A DNA stretch of 64,000 nucleotides, from positions 1 to 64,000 of the forward strand of contig DAOUAE010000025.1 in the NCBI GenBank assembly GCA_034433795.1, written 5' to 3'. The notes under the pieces are model-generated. The model made no database searches and was not told the origin of the DNA. It saw only the letters and a program-made list of their open reading frames with translations. Each line of letters begins with the position of its first letter. Within the stretch, counting starts at the first letter, position 1. Shown here one piece after another: positions 23,305 through 31,382 of the stretch. Source of the stretch: DAOUAE01 sp034433795 (GTDB taxonomy: Bacteria > Chloroflexota > UBA6077 > FW602-bin22 > DAOUAE01). The position numbers and the translations under genes were made by a program.

Positions 23305-23634
23305 GTGGCCGAGGAGCGCGACTGGGTGGCCGAGGCCCGCGCCATTCTGGAGCGGGCCGGTTTCCCGCTCGACCGTATCCAGATTCTCCCGGCCGGGGTG
23401 GCCGCTTCCCCGCTGGACCGCCGGCTGGTGCTGGAGGAGGCGATGGCGGTGATGGCCGACGGCCAGCCGCGCAAGGCCCGGCAGATCGCCGCCCTCATCA
23501 ATCAGCGCGGCCGCATCCGGGTCGAGCGACGCGATGTCAACAGCGTCCTCTCGCGGGAGGGGCGCGGCCTCTTCGTCTACGATCCGACGACGTTCACCTA
23601 CCGCTACGTCGGGCCCGCCGACCAGCGGTCGTGA
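23305..23634 (+). CDS. conserved-looking small protein, possible winged helix
   Basis: A 109-residue cytoplasmic protein without recognised family. Residues 50-108 (EAMAVMADGQPRKARQIAAL... to the end) have the helix-helix-helix-wing rhythm of a winged-helix fold, with INQRGRIRVERRDVNSVL as a possible recognition region and FVYDPTTFTYRYV as strands. The GTG at 23305 follows GGGAGGGAGAG. It starts 28 bases after the DUF554 gene, and a -10-like TATAAT for the next gene begins just after its stop. Confidence 0.65.
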   Translation: MAEERDWVAEARAILERAGFPLDRIQILPAGVAASPLDRRLVLEEAMAVMADGQPRKARQIAALINQRGRIRVERRDVNSVLSREGRGLFVYDPTTFTYRYVGPADQRS

Positions 23635-23639
23635 TCGCC

Positions 23640-23645
23640 TATAAT
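23640..23645 (+). promoter_or_regulatory. possible -10 box before proline dehydrogenase
   Basis: A perfect TATAAT (23640-23645) lies 45 bases before the ATG at 23691. The -35 region (GCCGAC at 17 bases) is poor. Confidence 0.35.
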
Positions 23646-23690
23646 CTCCGTGGAGGCGGTGCGGGAGGACCGGCCCGTGGGCCGGAGGCA

Positions 23691-24680
23691 ATGGTGGTGA
23701 CCTGGCGTGCGCTTGTTCTGACCGTCGCCCGCGACCCCTGGGTCCAGAACCTGCTGACCCACGGCGCCGGGCGGGCCCTGGCCCGACGGTTCGTCGCCGG
23801 TGAGACCCTGGCCGAGGGGCTGGCGGCGGCCCGCGCCATCGCCGCCACCGGCGCCCGACCGATGCTGGACTATCTGGGCGAGGCGGTGACCACCCACGCG
23901 GCCGCCGAGGAGGCGGCGCAGGTCTACCGCACCCTACTGGCGGCCCTCCAGGCTGAAGGGCTGCCGGCCACGGTCTCGCTCAAGGCCAGCCAGTTCGGCC
24001 TGGACCTGGACCCCGACCGCTGCGCCGCGCTGGTGGAGAGCGTCGCGGCCACGGCCGCCCGGCTGCCGACCGGCGTCTGGCTCGATATGGAGGACTCCAG
24101 CCGGACCGACCGGACCATCGCCCTCTGGCGGGCGGTCGTCGCCCGTCAGCCCAATGTCGGGCTGGCCCTCCAGGCGATGCTCTACCGCACCCCGGACGAC
24201 CTGGCGGCGCTGCTGGCCGAGGGAGCGTCCATTCGGCTCTGCAAGGGGGCCTACGCCGAGCCGCCCGACCGGGCCCACCAGACCCACGCCGCGGTCGACG
24301 CCGCTTTTCTCGGTCTGCTCTACGAGCTGCTGCGGGCCGCCCGGGCGCGTCCGCCGGCGGGCCCCGGCCAGTTGCCCACAGCGGCCATCGCCACTCACGA
24401 TGAGCACCTCATCCAGACCGCCCTCCGCTGGATCGAACACCTGGGCCTGCGTCCCGGTCAGTACGAATTCCAGCTGCTGTACGGCGTCCGGCGCGATCTG
24501 CAGCGGCGGCTGCTGGCCGCCGGCCATCCGCTCAGCATCTACCTTCCCTGGGGGCCGGACTGGTATCGCTACCTGACCCGCCGGCTGGCCGAGCGTCCGG
24601 CCAACGTCCTGTTTCTCGGCCAGGCGCTGCTCGCTGAACTGGCCCACGATCTCCGGCGGCCGGCCGGTTGTCCCCGGTGA
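23691..24680 (+). CDS. proline dehydrogenase (monofunctional)
   Basis: A 329-residue FAD enzyme oxidising proline to pyrroline-5-carboxylate, of the size of monofunctional PutA/FadM enzymes. Family features include TVSLKASQFGLDLD, VWLDMEDSSRTD, LALQAMLYRTPDDL, IRLCKGAYAEP (the conserved KGAYxE), AIATHDEHLIQ and the C-terminal FQLLYGVRRDLQ...YLPWGPDWYRYLTRRLAERP with the substrate-binding YxxRRxxE. GGAGG lies only 2 bases before ATG 23691, so GTG at 23694 or 23697 could be the real start. No pyrroline-5-carboxylate dehydrogenase gene is next to it. Confidence 0.93.
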   Translation: MVVTWRALVLTVARDPWVQNLLTHGAGRALARRFVAGETLAEGLAAARAIAATGARPMLDYLGEAVTTHAAAEEAAQVYRTLLAALQAEGLPATVSLKASQFGLDLDPDRCAALVESVAATAARLPTGVWLDMEDSSRTDRTIALWRAVVARQPNVGLALQAMLYRTPDDLAALLAEGASIRLCKGAYAEPPDRAHQTHAAVDAAFLGLLYELLRAARARPPAGPGQLPTAAIATHDEHLIQTALRWIEHLGLRPGQYEFQLLYGVRRDLQRRLLAAGHPLSIYLPWGPDWYRYLTRRLAERPANVLFLGQALLAELAHDLRRPAGCPR

Positions 24681-24693
24681 GAGCGGCTGGGTG

Positions 24694-26145
24694 ATGGTTC
24701 CGTCGCGTCCCTCCGAGCCCGATGCCGAGAGCCCCCTGATCGACCGTCGGGAGAAGCAGCAGGTCGCGCTGATCTCGGTCGGCGCGGCCGTCGGGTTGAT
24801 CCTGGCGAAACTCGCGGTCGGACTCTGGACCGGCAGTCTGGGCCTTCTGGCCGAGGCGGCCCACTCCGGGCTCGACCTGGTGGCCACCCTGCTCACCCTC
24901 TTCGCCGTCCGGCTGGCCGATCTGCCTCCCGATGAAGACCATCCCTTCGGCCACGGCAAGATCGAGAACCTGGCGGCCTCGGTCGAGGCGCTGCTGCTTC
25001 TGGGCACGGCCGGCTGGGTCGTCTTCGAGGCGGTTCAGCGGCTGACCGTCCAGCACAGCGCCGTCGAGCCCAGCCCGGTGGCCTTCGGGGTGGTCGTCGG
25101 CGCCATCGCCGTGGACCTCTGGCGGGCCCGCGCCCTGGAGCGCGCCGCCCGCCGGCACGGCAGCCTGGCCCTGGCGGCCGACGCCCTCCACTTCCGCAAC
25201 GATGTCTGGGGGTCGCTGGCGGTGCTGGTCGGTCTGGGCGGGGTCCTCCTGAGCCGGTGGACCGGCCTCCGACCGCTGGGGCTGGCCGACGCGCTGGCCG
25301 CCCTGGTCGTGGCCGGGATCGTTATCTGGTCCGGAGCGCGGCTGCTGGGCGAGACCCTCGACGCCCTGCTCGACCGGGCGCCGGAGGCGGTGGGCCATCG
25401 GATCGCCGAGGCGGCGGCCGCCGTCCCGGCCGTTCTGCGCGTCCGCCGGGTCCGCGTCCGGCGGGCGGGAAACCTGTACTTCGCCGACATCGTGGTCACC
25501 GTGCCGCGGACGATCTCGGTGACCGAAGCCCACGCCATCAGCGAGGCGGTCGAGGAGGCGGTGCGGCGGGTGGTCCCGCGGTCCGATGTGGTGGTTCACG
25601 TCGAGCCGGGGGTGGCCCATAGCGAGACGACCATCGAGCAGATCCACTATCTGGCCCGGCAGCTGGGGGTGCGGACCCACGACGTCCGGGTTCGCGAGGT
25701 GGACGGGCAACTGGAGGCCGATCTCCATATCGAGGTCGCGCCCGATCTCTCGCTGGCCGAGGCCCACCGCCGGGCGCTCGACCTCATCGCCGCCGTTCGG
25801 GCCGAGAACCCGGCGGTGCGGGCGGTCAACACGCATCTGGAGGCGCCGGAGACGACGGTCCAGGTCGAGCGCGAGGTCACGGCCGAGCGGCCCGACCTGG
25901 TGGCCCGGATCCAGAGCATCGCCGAGTCCTACGTGGGGGCCGGCAACTGCCATGGCATCCGCCTCTACCAGCCTCCACCGCCGGCGCCGCTCAACGTGGT
26001 CCTGCACTGTGTCTTCCCAGCCGACCAGGCGATCAGCACGGTCCACGAGCAGTCGGCCGTTCTCGAGCGGGCCCTGCGCCAGGCCATTCCCGGTCTGGGC
26101 CGGGTCCTCATTCACGCCGATCCGGCCCCCAGCGCCGGCGACTGA
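24694..26145 (+). CDS. cation diffusion facilitator transporter with extended C-terminal region
   Basis: A 483-residue antiporter exporting divalent cations such as Zn, Fe or Mn. The membrane part (about 30-220) keeps both HxxxD metal sites, AAHSGLD in TM2 and LHFRND in TM5, and DEDHPFGHGKIEN between TM2 and TM3. The cytoplasmic part is nearly twice the usual length: a first ferredoxin-like domain (RVRRVRVRRAGNLYFADI...VVHVEP) is followed by a second similar domain (VREVDGQLEADLHIEV) and a third segment ending near 475. It starts 13 bases after proline dehydrogenase. Confidence 0.92.
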   Translation: MVPSRPSEPDAESPLIDRREKQQVALISVGAAVGLILAKLAVGLWTGSLGLLAEAAHSGLDLVATLLTLFAVRLADLPPDEDHPFGHGKIENLAASVEALLLLGTAGWVVFEAVQRLTVQHSAVEPSPVAFGVVVGAIAVDLWRARALERAARRHGSLALAADALHFRNDVWGSLAVLVGLGGVLLSRWTGLRPLGLADALAALVVAGIVIWSGARLLGETLDALLDRAPEAVGHRIAEAAAAVPAVLRVRRVRVRRAGNLYFADIVVTVPRTISVTEAHAISEAVEEAVRRVVPRSDVVVHVEPGVAHSETTIEQIHYLARQLGVRTHDVRVREVDGQLEADLHIEVAPDLSLAEAHRRALDLIAAVRAENPAVRAVNTHLEAPETTVQVEREVTAERPDLVARIQSIAESYVGAGNCHGIRLYQPPPPAPLNVVLHCVFPADQAISTVHEQSAVLERALRQAIPGLGRVLIHADPAPSAGD

Positions 26146-26192
26146 GAGGGAGAGCGGTCGGCTGGCCTCGGGGTGGAGACCCGGTCCGGACC

Positions 26193-26222
26193 TTGGCGGG
26201 GGAGAGATCGGGCGGCTATACT
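26193..26222 (+). promoter_or_regulatory. promoter of the YggX-like gene
   Basis: TTGGCG (26193-26198), 18-base spacer, TATACT (26217-26222), about 30 bases before the ATG at 26253. Confidence 0.55.
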
Positions 26223-26252
26223 TAACCGCAAGTCGTGATTGAAGGAGTGCTT

Positions 26253-26495
26253 ATGGCCACCACGGTCACCTGCGCCCGCTGTGGGCAGGTCGGTGAGGGG
26301 CTGGACCGGCCGCCGCTGGCCGGGCGGCTGGGGCAGCTCGTCCAGGCCCAGGTCTGCCGGGCCTGCTGGCAGGAGTGGGTCGCCGAGTCGCTGATGGTGA
26401 TCAACCACTACGGCCTCCAGCCGGCCAATCCGGAGCACCGTCAGTATCTGTACGCCTACCTGCGCGAGTTTCTCCACCTGCGCGATGACGCCTGA
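26253..26495 (+). CDS. YggX-like iron-trafficking protein with two CxxC motifs
   Basis: An 80-residue protein whose layout matches YggX: a Cys-containing N-terminal strand, GEGLDRPPLAGRLGQ, a WQEW segment, then MVINHYGLQPANPEHRQYL and a final LREFL. Instead of one conserved Cys it has two pairs, CARC (residues 6-9) and CRAC near 36-39, so it probably binds a zinc or iron ion as a ribbon. AAGGAG lies 5 bases before the ATG. The last 11 bases overlap the next gene. Confidence 0.75.
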   Translation: MATTVTCARCGQVGEGLDRPPLAGRLGQLVQAQVCRACWQEWVAESLMVINHYGLQPANPEHRQYLYAYLREFLHLRDDA

Positions 26496-27087
26496 ACCGC
26501 CCCTGACCAAGGCCCCCATCGGGCTGGATCTCGACGGCGTGCTCTGCCGGCCCCCGCTGGGGGTCAACCTGACCATCAGCCGGCGGCTGGATCTCCCCCC
26601 CTTGCCCGAGAAGATCAGCCGACCGGCGGCGGGCTCCCGGTGGGGGCAGCACCTCCTCTGGTGGGTCGTGGACGCTCTGCGGTACACGGGACGGCGGCCG
26701 CTCCCGGGCGTGCGGGAGGAACTGGCCGCCCTGGCCGACCTGCGGACGCCGGTCATCGTCACCGCCCGTCACGCCCGGACGCTCCCCCTCATCCGCCGCT
26801 GGCTCGAGCGCCACGGGCTGGCGCCCTTCATCCAGGCGGTCTACGCCAACGGCACCGGCCTGCCCTCGGCCCACTTCAAACTCCTCACCCTCCGTCAGCA
26901 CCGGATCGTCGAGCACGTGGACGATGACGGCTCCATCGTCTATTACCTGGCCCGCCATGGCCTGCGGCGGGTCTACCTCCGCGACTGGCCCCGCAACCGG
27001 GGCCTGCCCTATCCGCCGAACGTCCTGGTGGTCCGCTCGCTCCGCGAGGTCGCCGACGACATCCGGCGCCGCGAGGGGGCGGGCTAG
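26485..27087 (+). CDS. HAD-like hydrolase family protein
   Basis: A 200-residue protein with a Rossmann-type start IGLDLDGVLCRPP, where DxD (Asp residues near 14 and 16) is the HAD catalytic motif I. TPVIVTARHARTLPLI corresponds to motif II (Thr), with a later VEHVDDDGSIVYYLARHG resembling motif IV. It is close to 5'-nucleotidase/phosphatase relatives acting on small molecules. It overlaps the YggX-like gene by 11 bases and so is co-translated. The Lys of motif III is probably in SAHFKLLTLR. The substrate is unknown. Confidence 0.75.
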   Translation: MTPEPPLTKAPIGLDLDGVLCRPPLGVNLTISRRLDLPPLPEKISRPAAGSRWGQHLLWWVVDALRYTGRRPLPGVREELAALADLRTPVIVTARHARTLPLIRRWLERHGLAPFIQAVYANGTGLPSAHFKLLTLRQHRIVEHVDDDGSIVYYLARHGLRRVYLRDWPRNRGLPYPPNVLVVRSLREVADDIRRREGAG

Positions 27088-27194
27088 ACCAGCGGGCCGA
27101 GCAGACCGCTGGCCACCAGCCAGAAGAGGAGAAGCAACCCCAGGATCGCGCCCACCAGGATCAGGAGCGGTGCTCCCTCCAGTGACCCGTGCAT
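27084..27194 (-). CDS. tiny single-helix membrane protein
   Basis: A 36-residue open frame: a short N-terminus MHGSLEGAP and one 22-residue hydrophobic helix LLILVGAILGLLLLFWLVAS. GGGGGAG lies 8 bases upstream of the ATG at 27194. Its stop codon overlaps the HAD-like gene's stop in convergent orientation. The strong helix and good ribosome site argue for a real small protein; the role is unknown. The 236 bases beyond its start, up to 27430, carry only the racemase promoter. Confidence 0.5.
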   Translation of the reverse strand: MHGSLEGAPLLILVGAILGLLLLFWLVASGLLGPLV

Positions 27195-27360
27195 CGCGCT
27201 GTCTCCCCCGCCAGACCCCTCCGCCGGGTTCCGACGGTCCGCCCCGGCGCACATCCCGGGCCAGGGGCTGGGTGAACAGGTGGTCACCGCCTCCCGCTGC
27301 GGGGTGGTTTTCCCAGCGGCCGCCCGGTTTGGAGGGGGTGGCGAGAAGGCCGGCTCCCGG

Positions 27361-27389
27361 TTGACGGGCGCGGGCCCGCCGACTATACT
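27361..27389 (+). promoter_or_regulatory. promoter of the racemase-family gene
   Basis: TTGACG (27361-27366), 17-base spacer, TATACT (27384-27389), 42 bases before the ATG at 27431. Confidence 0.75.
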
Positions 27390-27430
27390 GAGGGTCGCCG
27401 ACCCCCCCTCGGGCGTCGGCGGAGCGGGCA

Positions 27431-28102
27431 ATGGGCAAGGTGCTGGCGCTGGTCCACAGCACATCGGTCGTTGTTGGCCTCCTCGGCGATCTGGCCCGGA
27501 GCGTTCTGCCGGAGGTCGAGGTCCTGCATCTCTGCGACGATACGCTCCTGCGTGGCGTGCGGGCGGCCTGTGGTCTGACCCCGGCCATCGCCTGGCGCTA
27601 CGTCTCGCACGTCATCGCCGCCGCCGAGGCCGGCGCCGACGCCGTGATGGTCACCTGCAGTTCCTGCAACCGGGTGGCCGATCTGGCCCGGCCCTTTGTG
27701 CGGGTTCCGGTCTTTTCCATCGATGAGGCGATGGCCGAGCAGGCCGTCGCCCAGGGCCAGCGTATCGGGGTGGTGGCGACGCTGGCCACGACGCTCGAGC
27801 CCACGGCCGATCTCCTCCGGCGCAAGGCCCTCGCCCAGGGGCGGTTTGTCGAGGTCGTCACCGCCCTGGCGCAGCAGGCCTTCGACCGCCTGGCGGCCGG
27901 CGACCCCGCCGGCCACGACGCCGCCGTGCTGGCCGAGGTTCAGCGGCTGGCGGCCGACTGCGACGTCATCGTGCTGGCCCAGGTCTCGATGGCCCGGCTG
28001 GCTCCCCGTCTGGGCGAGGCGGTCGGGCGGCCGGTTCTGACCAGCGCCCGGCTGGGACTGGAGCGGGCGCGCGCGGTCCTGGGGCTGCCCCCCACGCTCT
28101 GA
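27431..28102 (+). CDS. Asp/Glu/hydantoin racemase superfamily protein lacking the second catalytic Cys
   Basis: A 223-residue protein with the two-domain racemase fold. The first catalytic Cys is in DAVMVTCSSCNRVAD (near residues 74-84). The second, normally VLGC or similar in the C-terminal half, is replaced by VIVLAQVSM. Enzymes of this superfamily with one Cys act as decarboxylases (arylmalonate type) or isomerases rather than racemases. VATLATTLEPT matches the conserved GVxATxxT motif. The gene is a single unit with its own promoter. Confidence 0.8.
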   Translation: MGKVLALVHSTSVVVGLLGDLARSVLPEVEVLHLCDDTLLRGVRAACGLTPAIAWRYVSHVIAAAEAGADAVMVTCSSCNRVADLARPFVRVPVFSIDEAMAEQAVAQGQRIGVVATLATTLEPTADLLRRKALAQGRFVEVVTALAQQAFDRLAAGDPAGHDAAVLAEVQRLAADCDVIVLAQVSMARLAPRLGEAVGRPVLTSARLGLERARAVLGLPPTL

Positions 28103-28226
28103 CGGGCTGACCGCACGGGTGGGACGGCGGCCCGGACCGCGACGGCTCTGTCGTATCGCCGGGCCTGATCGCCGGGTCCTCTGACCGGAGCGCACCGTTT
28201 CGATCGCCGCGGAAAGGAGACGCGCG

Positions 28227-30221
28227 GTGGACGACCTGCCTTTTCGCCAGATCCACCTGGACTTTCACACCTCGCCGCTCATCCCCGACGTCGGGGCCGA
28301 CTTCGACCCGGCGGAGTTTGTGGCGATTCTCAAAGAGGCGGCCGTCACGTCGATCACCTGCTTTGCCAAGTGCCACCACGGGCTGAGCTACTACCCCACC
28401 ACGGTCGGGGTGGTCCATCCGGCCCTGCGCCGCGACCTCCTGGGCGAGATGATCGCCGCCTGCCACGCCGCCGATATCCAGGTGCCGGTCTACCTCAGCG
28501 TCGGCTGGGACGAGCACGCCGCCGAAACCCACCCGGAGTGGCAGCAGGTGGAGAAAGACGGGCGGCTCTCGGGCCGTCCCCCCTTCGGCAGCCGGGGCTG
28601 GCGCAACCTCTGCCTCAACAGCCCCTATGTCGACTACCTGGCCGCCCAGACCGAAGAGGTGGTCCGCACCTACCCGGTGGACGGGGTCTTCTTCGACATC
28701 GTCCGGCAGATCAGCCCCGGCTGCGTCTGCCACTACTGTCGGCGCAGCCTGCGTGACCTGGGGCTGAACCCGGAGGATGACCAGGACCTGGCCCGCCACT
28801 CCCGGCTCATCGTCCGGCGCTTTCTGGAGCGCTTCAGTCGGCTGGTCTGGAGCCTGCGCCCCGGCATCCGTCTCTACTACAACGGCCGGCTGCGGCTGAG
28901 CCCCCGGGTGGAGGAGGGCTTGCGGCCGGAACTGCCCCACTTCTCGCATCTGGAGATCGAGTCGCTGCCCTCCGGTCCCTGGGGCTACCTGCACTTTCCC
29001 ACCACCGTCCGCTACTGCCAGACGCTGGGGGTGGAGGTGGTGGGAATGACCGCCCGCTTCCACAAAAGCTGGGCGGATTTTGGCGGGCTCAAGAACCCGG
29101 CGGCGCTGGCCTACGAGTGCTTCCGCATGCTGGCCAGCGGCGCCAGGTGCTCCATCGGCGACCAGTTGCACCCGCGGGGCCGGCTGGAGCGGGCGGCCTA
29201 CCAGCTCATCGGCCAGGTCTACCGCCAGGTGGCGGCCAAGGAGCCGTGGTGTCGGGGGGCCCGGCCGCTGGCCGAGATCGGGGTGCTTTTGCCCGACACG
29301 CCGGCCGACCCCAGTCTGGCCCGCCAGTCGCTGGAGGGGGCGGTGCGGATGCTGCTGGAGACTCACCACCAGTTCCAGGTGCTGGACGCCGCCGCCGACC
29401 TCCGCCCCTACCGGGTGCTGGTCCTGCCCGACGCGGTGGTCCTGGACCCGGCCCTGGTCGAGCGGCTGCGGGCCTTCCTGGCGGAGGGCGGCGGGCTGCT
29501 GCTGAGCGACGGCTCGGGGCTGGCGGCCGACGGCCGGACGCCGCTTTTGCCCGACCTGGGGGTGGAGGTGCTGGGGCCAGCGCCCTACACCCCGGACTAC
29601 CTGCGGCTGGAGGGGGACTTCGGGGCCGGGCTGCCGGCGCTGGACCTGGTGCTGTACGAGGGGGGCCGGCAGGTCCGGCCCCGGCCGGGGGCCACGGTCC
29701 TGGCCCGGGTGGTCTACCCCTACTTCAACCGGACCTGGGCGACCTTCTGCTCGCACGCCCAGACGCCGCCGGATCGTCTCAGCGAGGACGCCGGGATCGT
29801 CCAGGCGGGGCGGGTCATCTACTTCGCCCACCCCATCTTCCGGGCCTACCGCCGCCACGGCTACCGGGTCTACCGGGACCTGGTGGCGCGGTGTCTGGCG
29901 CGGCTGCTGCCGACACCCCTGGTCCGGGTCGCCGCGCCCACGGGGGCGGAGGTGACGCTTTTGCGGCAGGCGCAGCCCGTGCCCCGGCTGGTCTGCCATC
30001 TTCTGTACTATGTGCCGGAGCGGCGGACGCCGGAGATCGACATCGTGGAGGATGTGGTGCCGCTGCGGGCGGTCGATCTGGCGGTGCGGGTGGAGACCCC
30101 GCCCCGGCGGGTCTACCTGGCGCCAGAGGTCCAGGACCTGCCCTGGACCCTGGACGGCACCTCTGTCGTCACCCAGGTGCCCGTGGTGCACGGCCACCAG
30201 ATGGTGGTCTACGAGTGGTGA
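28227..30221 (+). CDS. putative glycoside hydrolase with beta-galactosidase trimerisation-like domain
   Basis: A 664-residue cytoplasmic protein without signal peptide. The first 330 residues form a TIM barrel with TSITCFAKCHHGLSYYP near the start and YPVDGVFFDIVRQ, where the Asp after FF could be the nucleophile. A Cys-rich CVCHYCRR segment follows. Residues 350-520 (IGVLLPDTPADP, RVLVLPDAVVLDPALVERL) form a glutamine-amidotransferase-like domain as in GH42 trimerisation regions. It resembles 'hypothetical glycosyl hydrolase 6' / fucosidase-like proteins. The GTG start follows AAAGGAGA. The substrate is unknown. Confidence 0.7.
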   Translation: MDDLPFRQIHLDFHTSPLIPDVGADFDPAEFVAILKEAAVTSITCFAKCHHGLSYYPTTVGVVHPALRRDLLGEMIAACHAADIQVPVYLSVGWDEHAAETHPEWQQVEKDGRLSGRPPFGSRGWRNLCLNSPYVDYLAAQTEEVVRTYPVDGVFFDIVRQISPGCVCHYCRRSLRDLGLNPEDDQDLARHSRLIVRRFLERFSRLVWSLRPGIRLYYNGRLRLSPRVEEGLRPELPHFSHLEIESLPSGPWGYLHFPTTVRYCQTLGVEVVGMTARFHKSWADFGGLKNPAALAYECFRMLASGARCSIGDQLHPRGRLERAAYQLIGQVYRQVAAKEPWCRGARPLAEIGVLLPDTPADPSLARQSLEGAVRMLLETHHQFQVLDAAADLRPYRVLVLPDAVVLDPALVERLRAFLAEGGGLLLSDGSGLAADGRTPLLPDLGVEVLGPAPYTPDYLRLEGDFGAGLPALDLVLYEGGRQVRPRPGATVLARVVYPYFNRTWATFCSHAQTPPDRLSEDAGIVQAGRVIYFAHPIFRAYRRHGYRVYRDLVARCLARLLPTPLVRVAAPTGAEVTLLRQAQPVPRLVCHLLYYVPERRTPEIDIVEDVVPLRAVDLAVRVETPPRRVYLAPEVQDLPWTLDGTSVVTQVPVVHGHQMVVYEW

Positions 30222-30278
30222 CCGGCATACCTCTTGCGGAGGCGGGGCCCGAACTCCCACCGCATGAAGGGTGAAGGC

Positions 30279-31382
30279 GTGCACCGCTGGACGCTCCTGG
30301 TTCCTCTCCTGCTCGCGCTGACCGCAGCCCTCTGGCTGACCAGCCGCTTGACGCTGGCCGAGGCCAGCGGCACCCACGAGGTCCAGCCGGGCGAGACGCT
30401 CTGGGCCATCGCCCAGCGCTACGGCACCACGGTCGAGGCGCTCGTGGCGCTGAACAACCTCGCCGACCCGGATCTCATCGTGGCCGGACAGCGGCTGCGC
30501 CTGCCCCCGGAGGCGGGCCTGAGCGGCCCGGCCACCCCGGAGGCCATCCCGGGCGAGTTCTCCCCCGTTCGTCCGGCTGTGTCCGCTCCCCGGCCCGCCA
30601 GCGACCCCGGTCCGGGCTCGATTCTGGCCCGACGGCGCCTGGTCACCTACTACGGTAACCCCTGGACCTGTGTCATGGGCATTCTGGGCTGCCTGGACAA
30701 GGCCACCCTGGTCCGGGAGCTGCGCGATCTGGCCGCCCGTTACGAACGGGCGGGCGGCAAGCCGGTCCAGCCGGCCGTCCACCTGGTGGTGACCGTGGCC
30801 CAGGCCGGGCCGGGGCCCGACGGCCTCTTCCGCCAGCGGATGCCCGCGAGCATGATCGAGGAGTACAGCCAGCTGGCCGCAGCCAACGGGCTGCTCCTCA
30901 TTCTGGATGTGCAGGTCGGCCGGAGCACGGTGGCCGCCGAGCTGGCGCCGCTGGTGCGCTACCTGGAACGGCCCCATGTCCACCTGGCGCTGGACCCGGA
31001 GTTCAGCATGGGGCCCGACGAGCGTCCCGGGGTGCACCTGGGCAGCATGGACGCCCGGGCCATCAACTACGCCCAGGATCTGCTGGCCGGGATCGTCGCC
31101 CGCCAGGGCGGCGCCAACAAGATCCTCATCGTTCACCAGTTCGACGCCAGCATGATCACCAACAAGCAGCTGATCCGCAACGATCCGCGAGTGGACGTTG
31201 TCATCGATATGGACGGTTTTGGAGGGCGGGAGATCAAGATCAAGCACTATAACATGTATGTCCGTGACGAACTCATCGAGTTCGGCGGCATCAAACTTTT
31301 CTATAAACAGGACACCAACCTCCTGCAGCCAGAGGAGGTGCTGCGCCTCACGCCCCCGCCCGACGTGATCATCTACCAGTGA
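30279..31382 (+). CDS. exported LysM-domain protein, unknown C-terminal domain
   Basis: The 367-residue protein starts with a hydrophobic signal or anchor (about residues 3-28). One LysM domain (THEVQPGETLWAIAQRYGTT to QRLRLPPE) binds peptidoglycan or chitin-like glycans. After a Pro-rich linker the C-terminal 240 residues look like a TIM-barrel hydrolase, with LALDPEFSMG and ILIVHQFDASMI as candidate strand ends, and end PPPDVIIYQ. The GTG at 30279 is preferred because of AAGGGTGAAGG upstream; ATG 30264 is an alternative. Its stop overlaps the next start. Confidence 0.75.
   Translation: MHRWTLLVPLLLALTAALWLTSRLTLAEASGTHEVQPGETLWAIAQRYGTTVEALVALNNLADPDLIVAGQRLRLPPEAGLSGPATPEAIPGEFSPVRPAVSAPRPASDPGPGSILARRRLVTYYGNPWTCVMGILGCLDKATLVRELRDLAARYERAGGKPVQPAVHLVVTVAQAGPGPDGLFRQRMPASMIEEYSQLAAANGLLLILDVQVGRSTVAAELAPLVRYLERPHVHLALDPEFSMGPDERPGVHLGSMDARAINYAQDLLAGIVARQGGANKILIVHQFDASMITNKQLIRNDPRVDVVIDMDGFGGREIKIKHYNMYVRDELIEFGGIKLFYKQDTNLLQPEEVLRLTPPPDVIIYQ

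Noticed and set aside
27966..31247. 1093-codon minus-strand open frame
   Set aside because: Runs antisense through three well-supported plus-strand genes and contains no recognisable domain.
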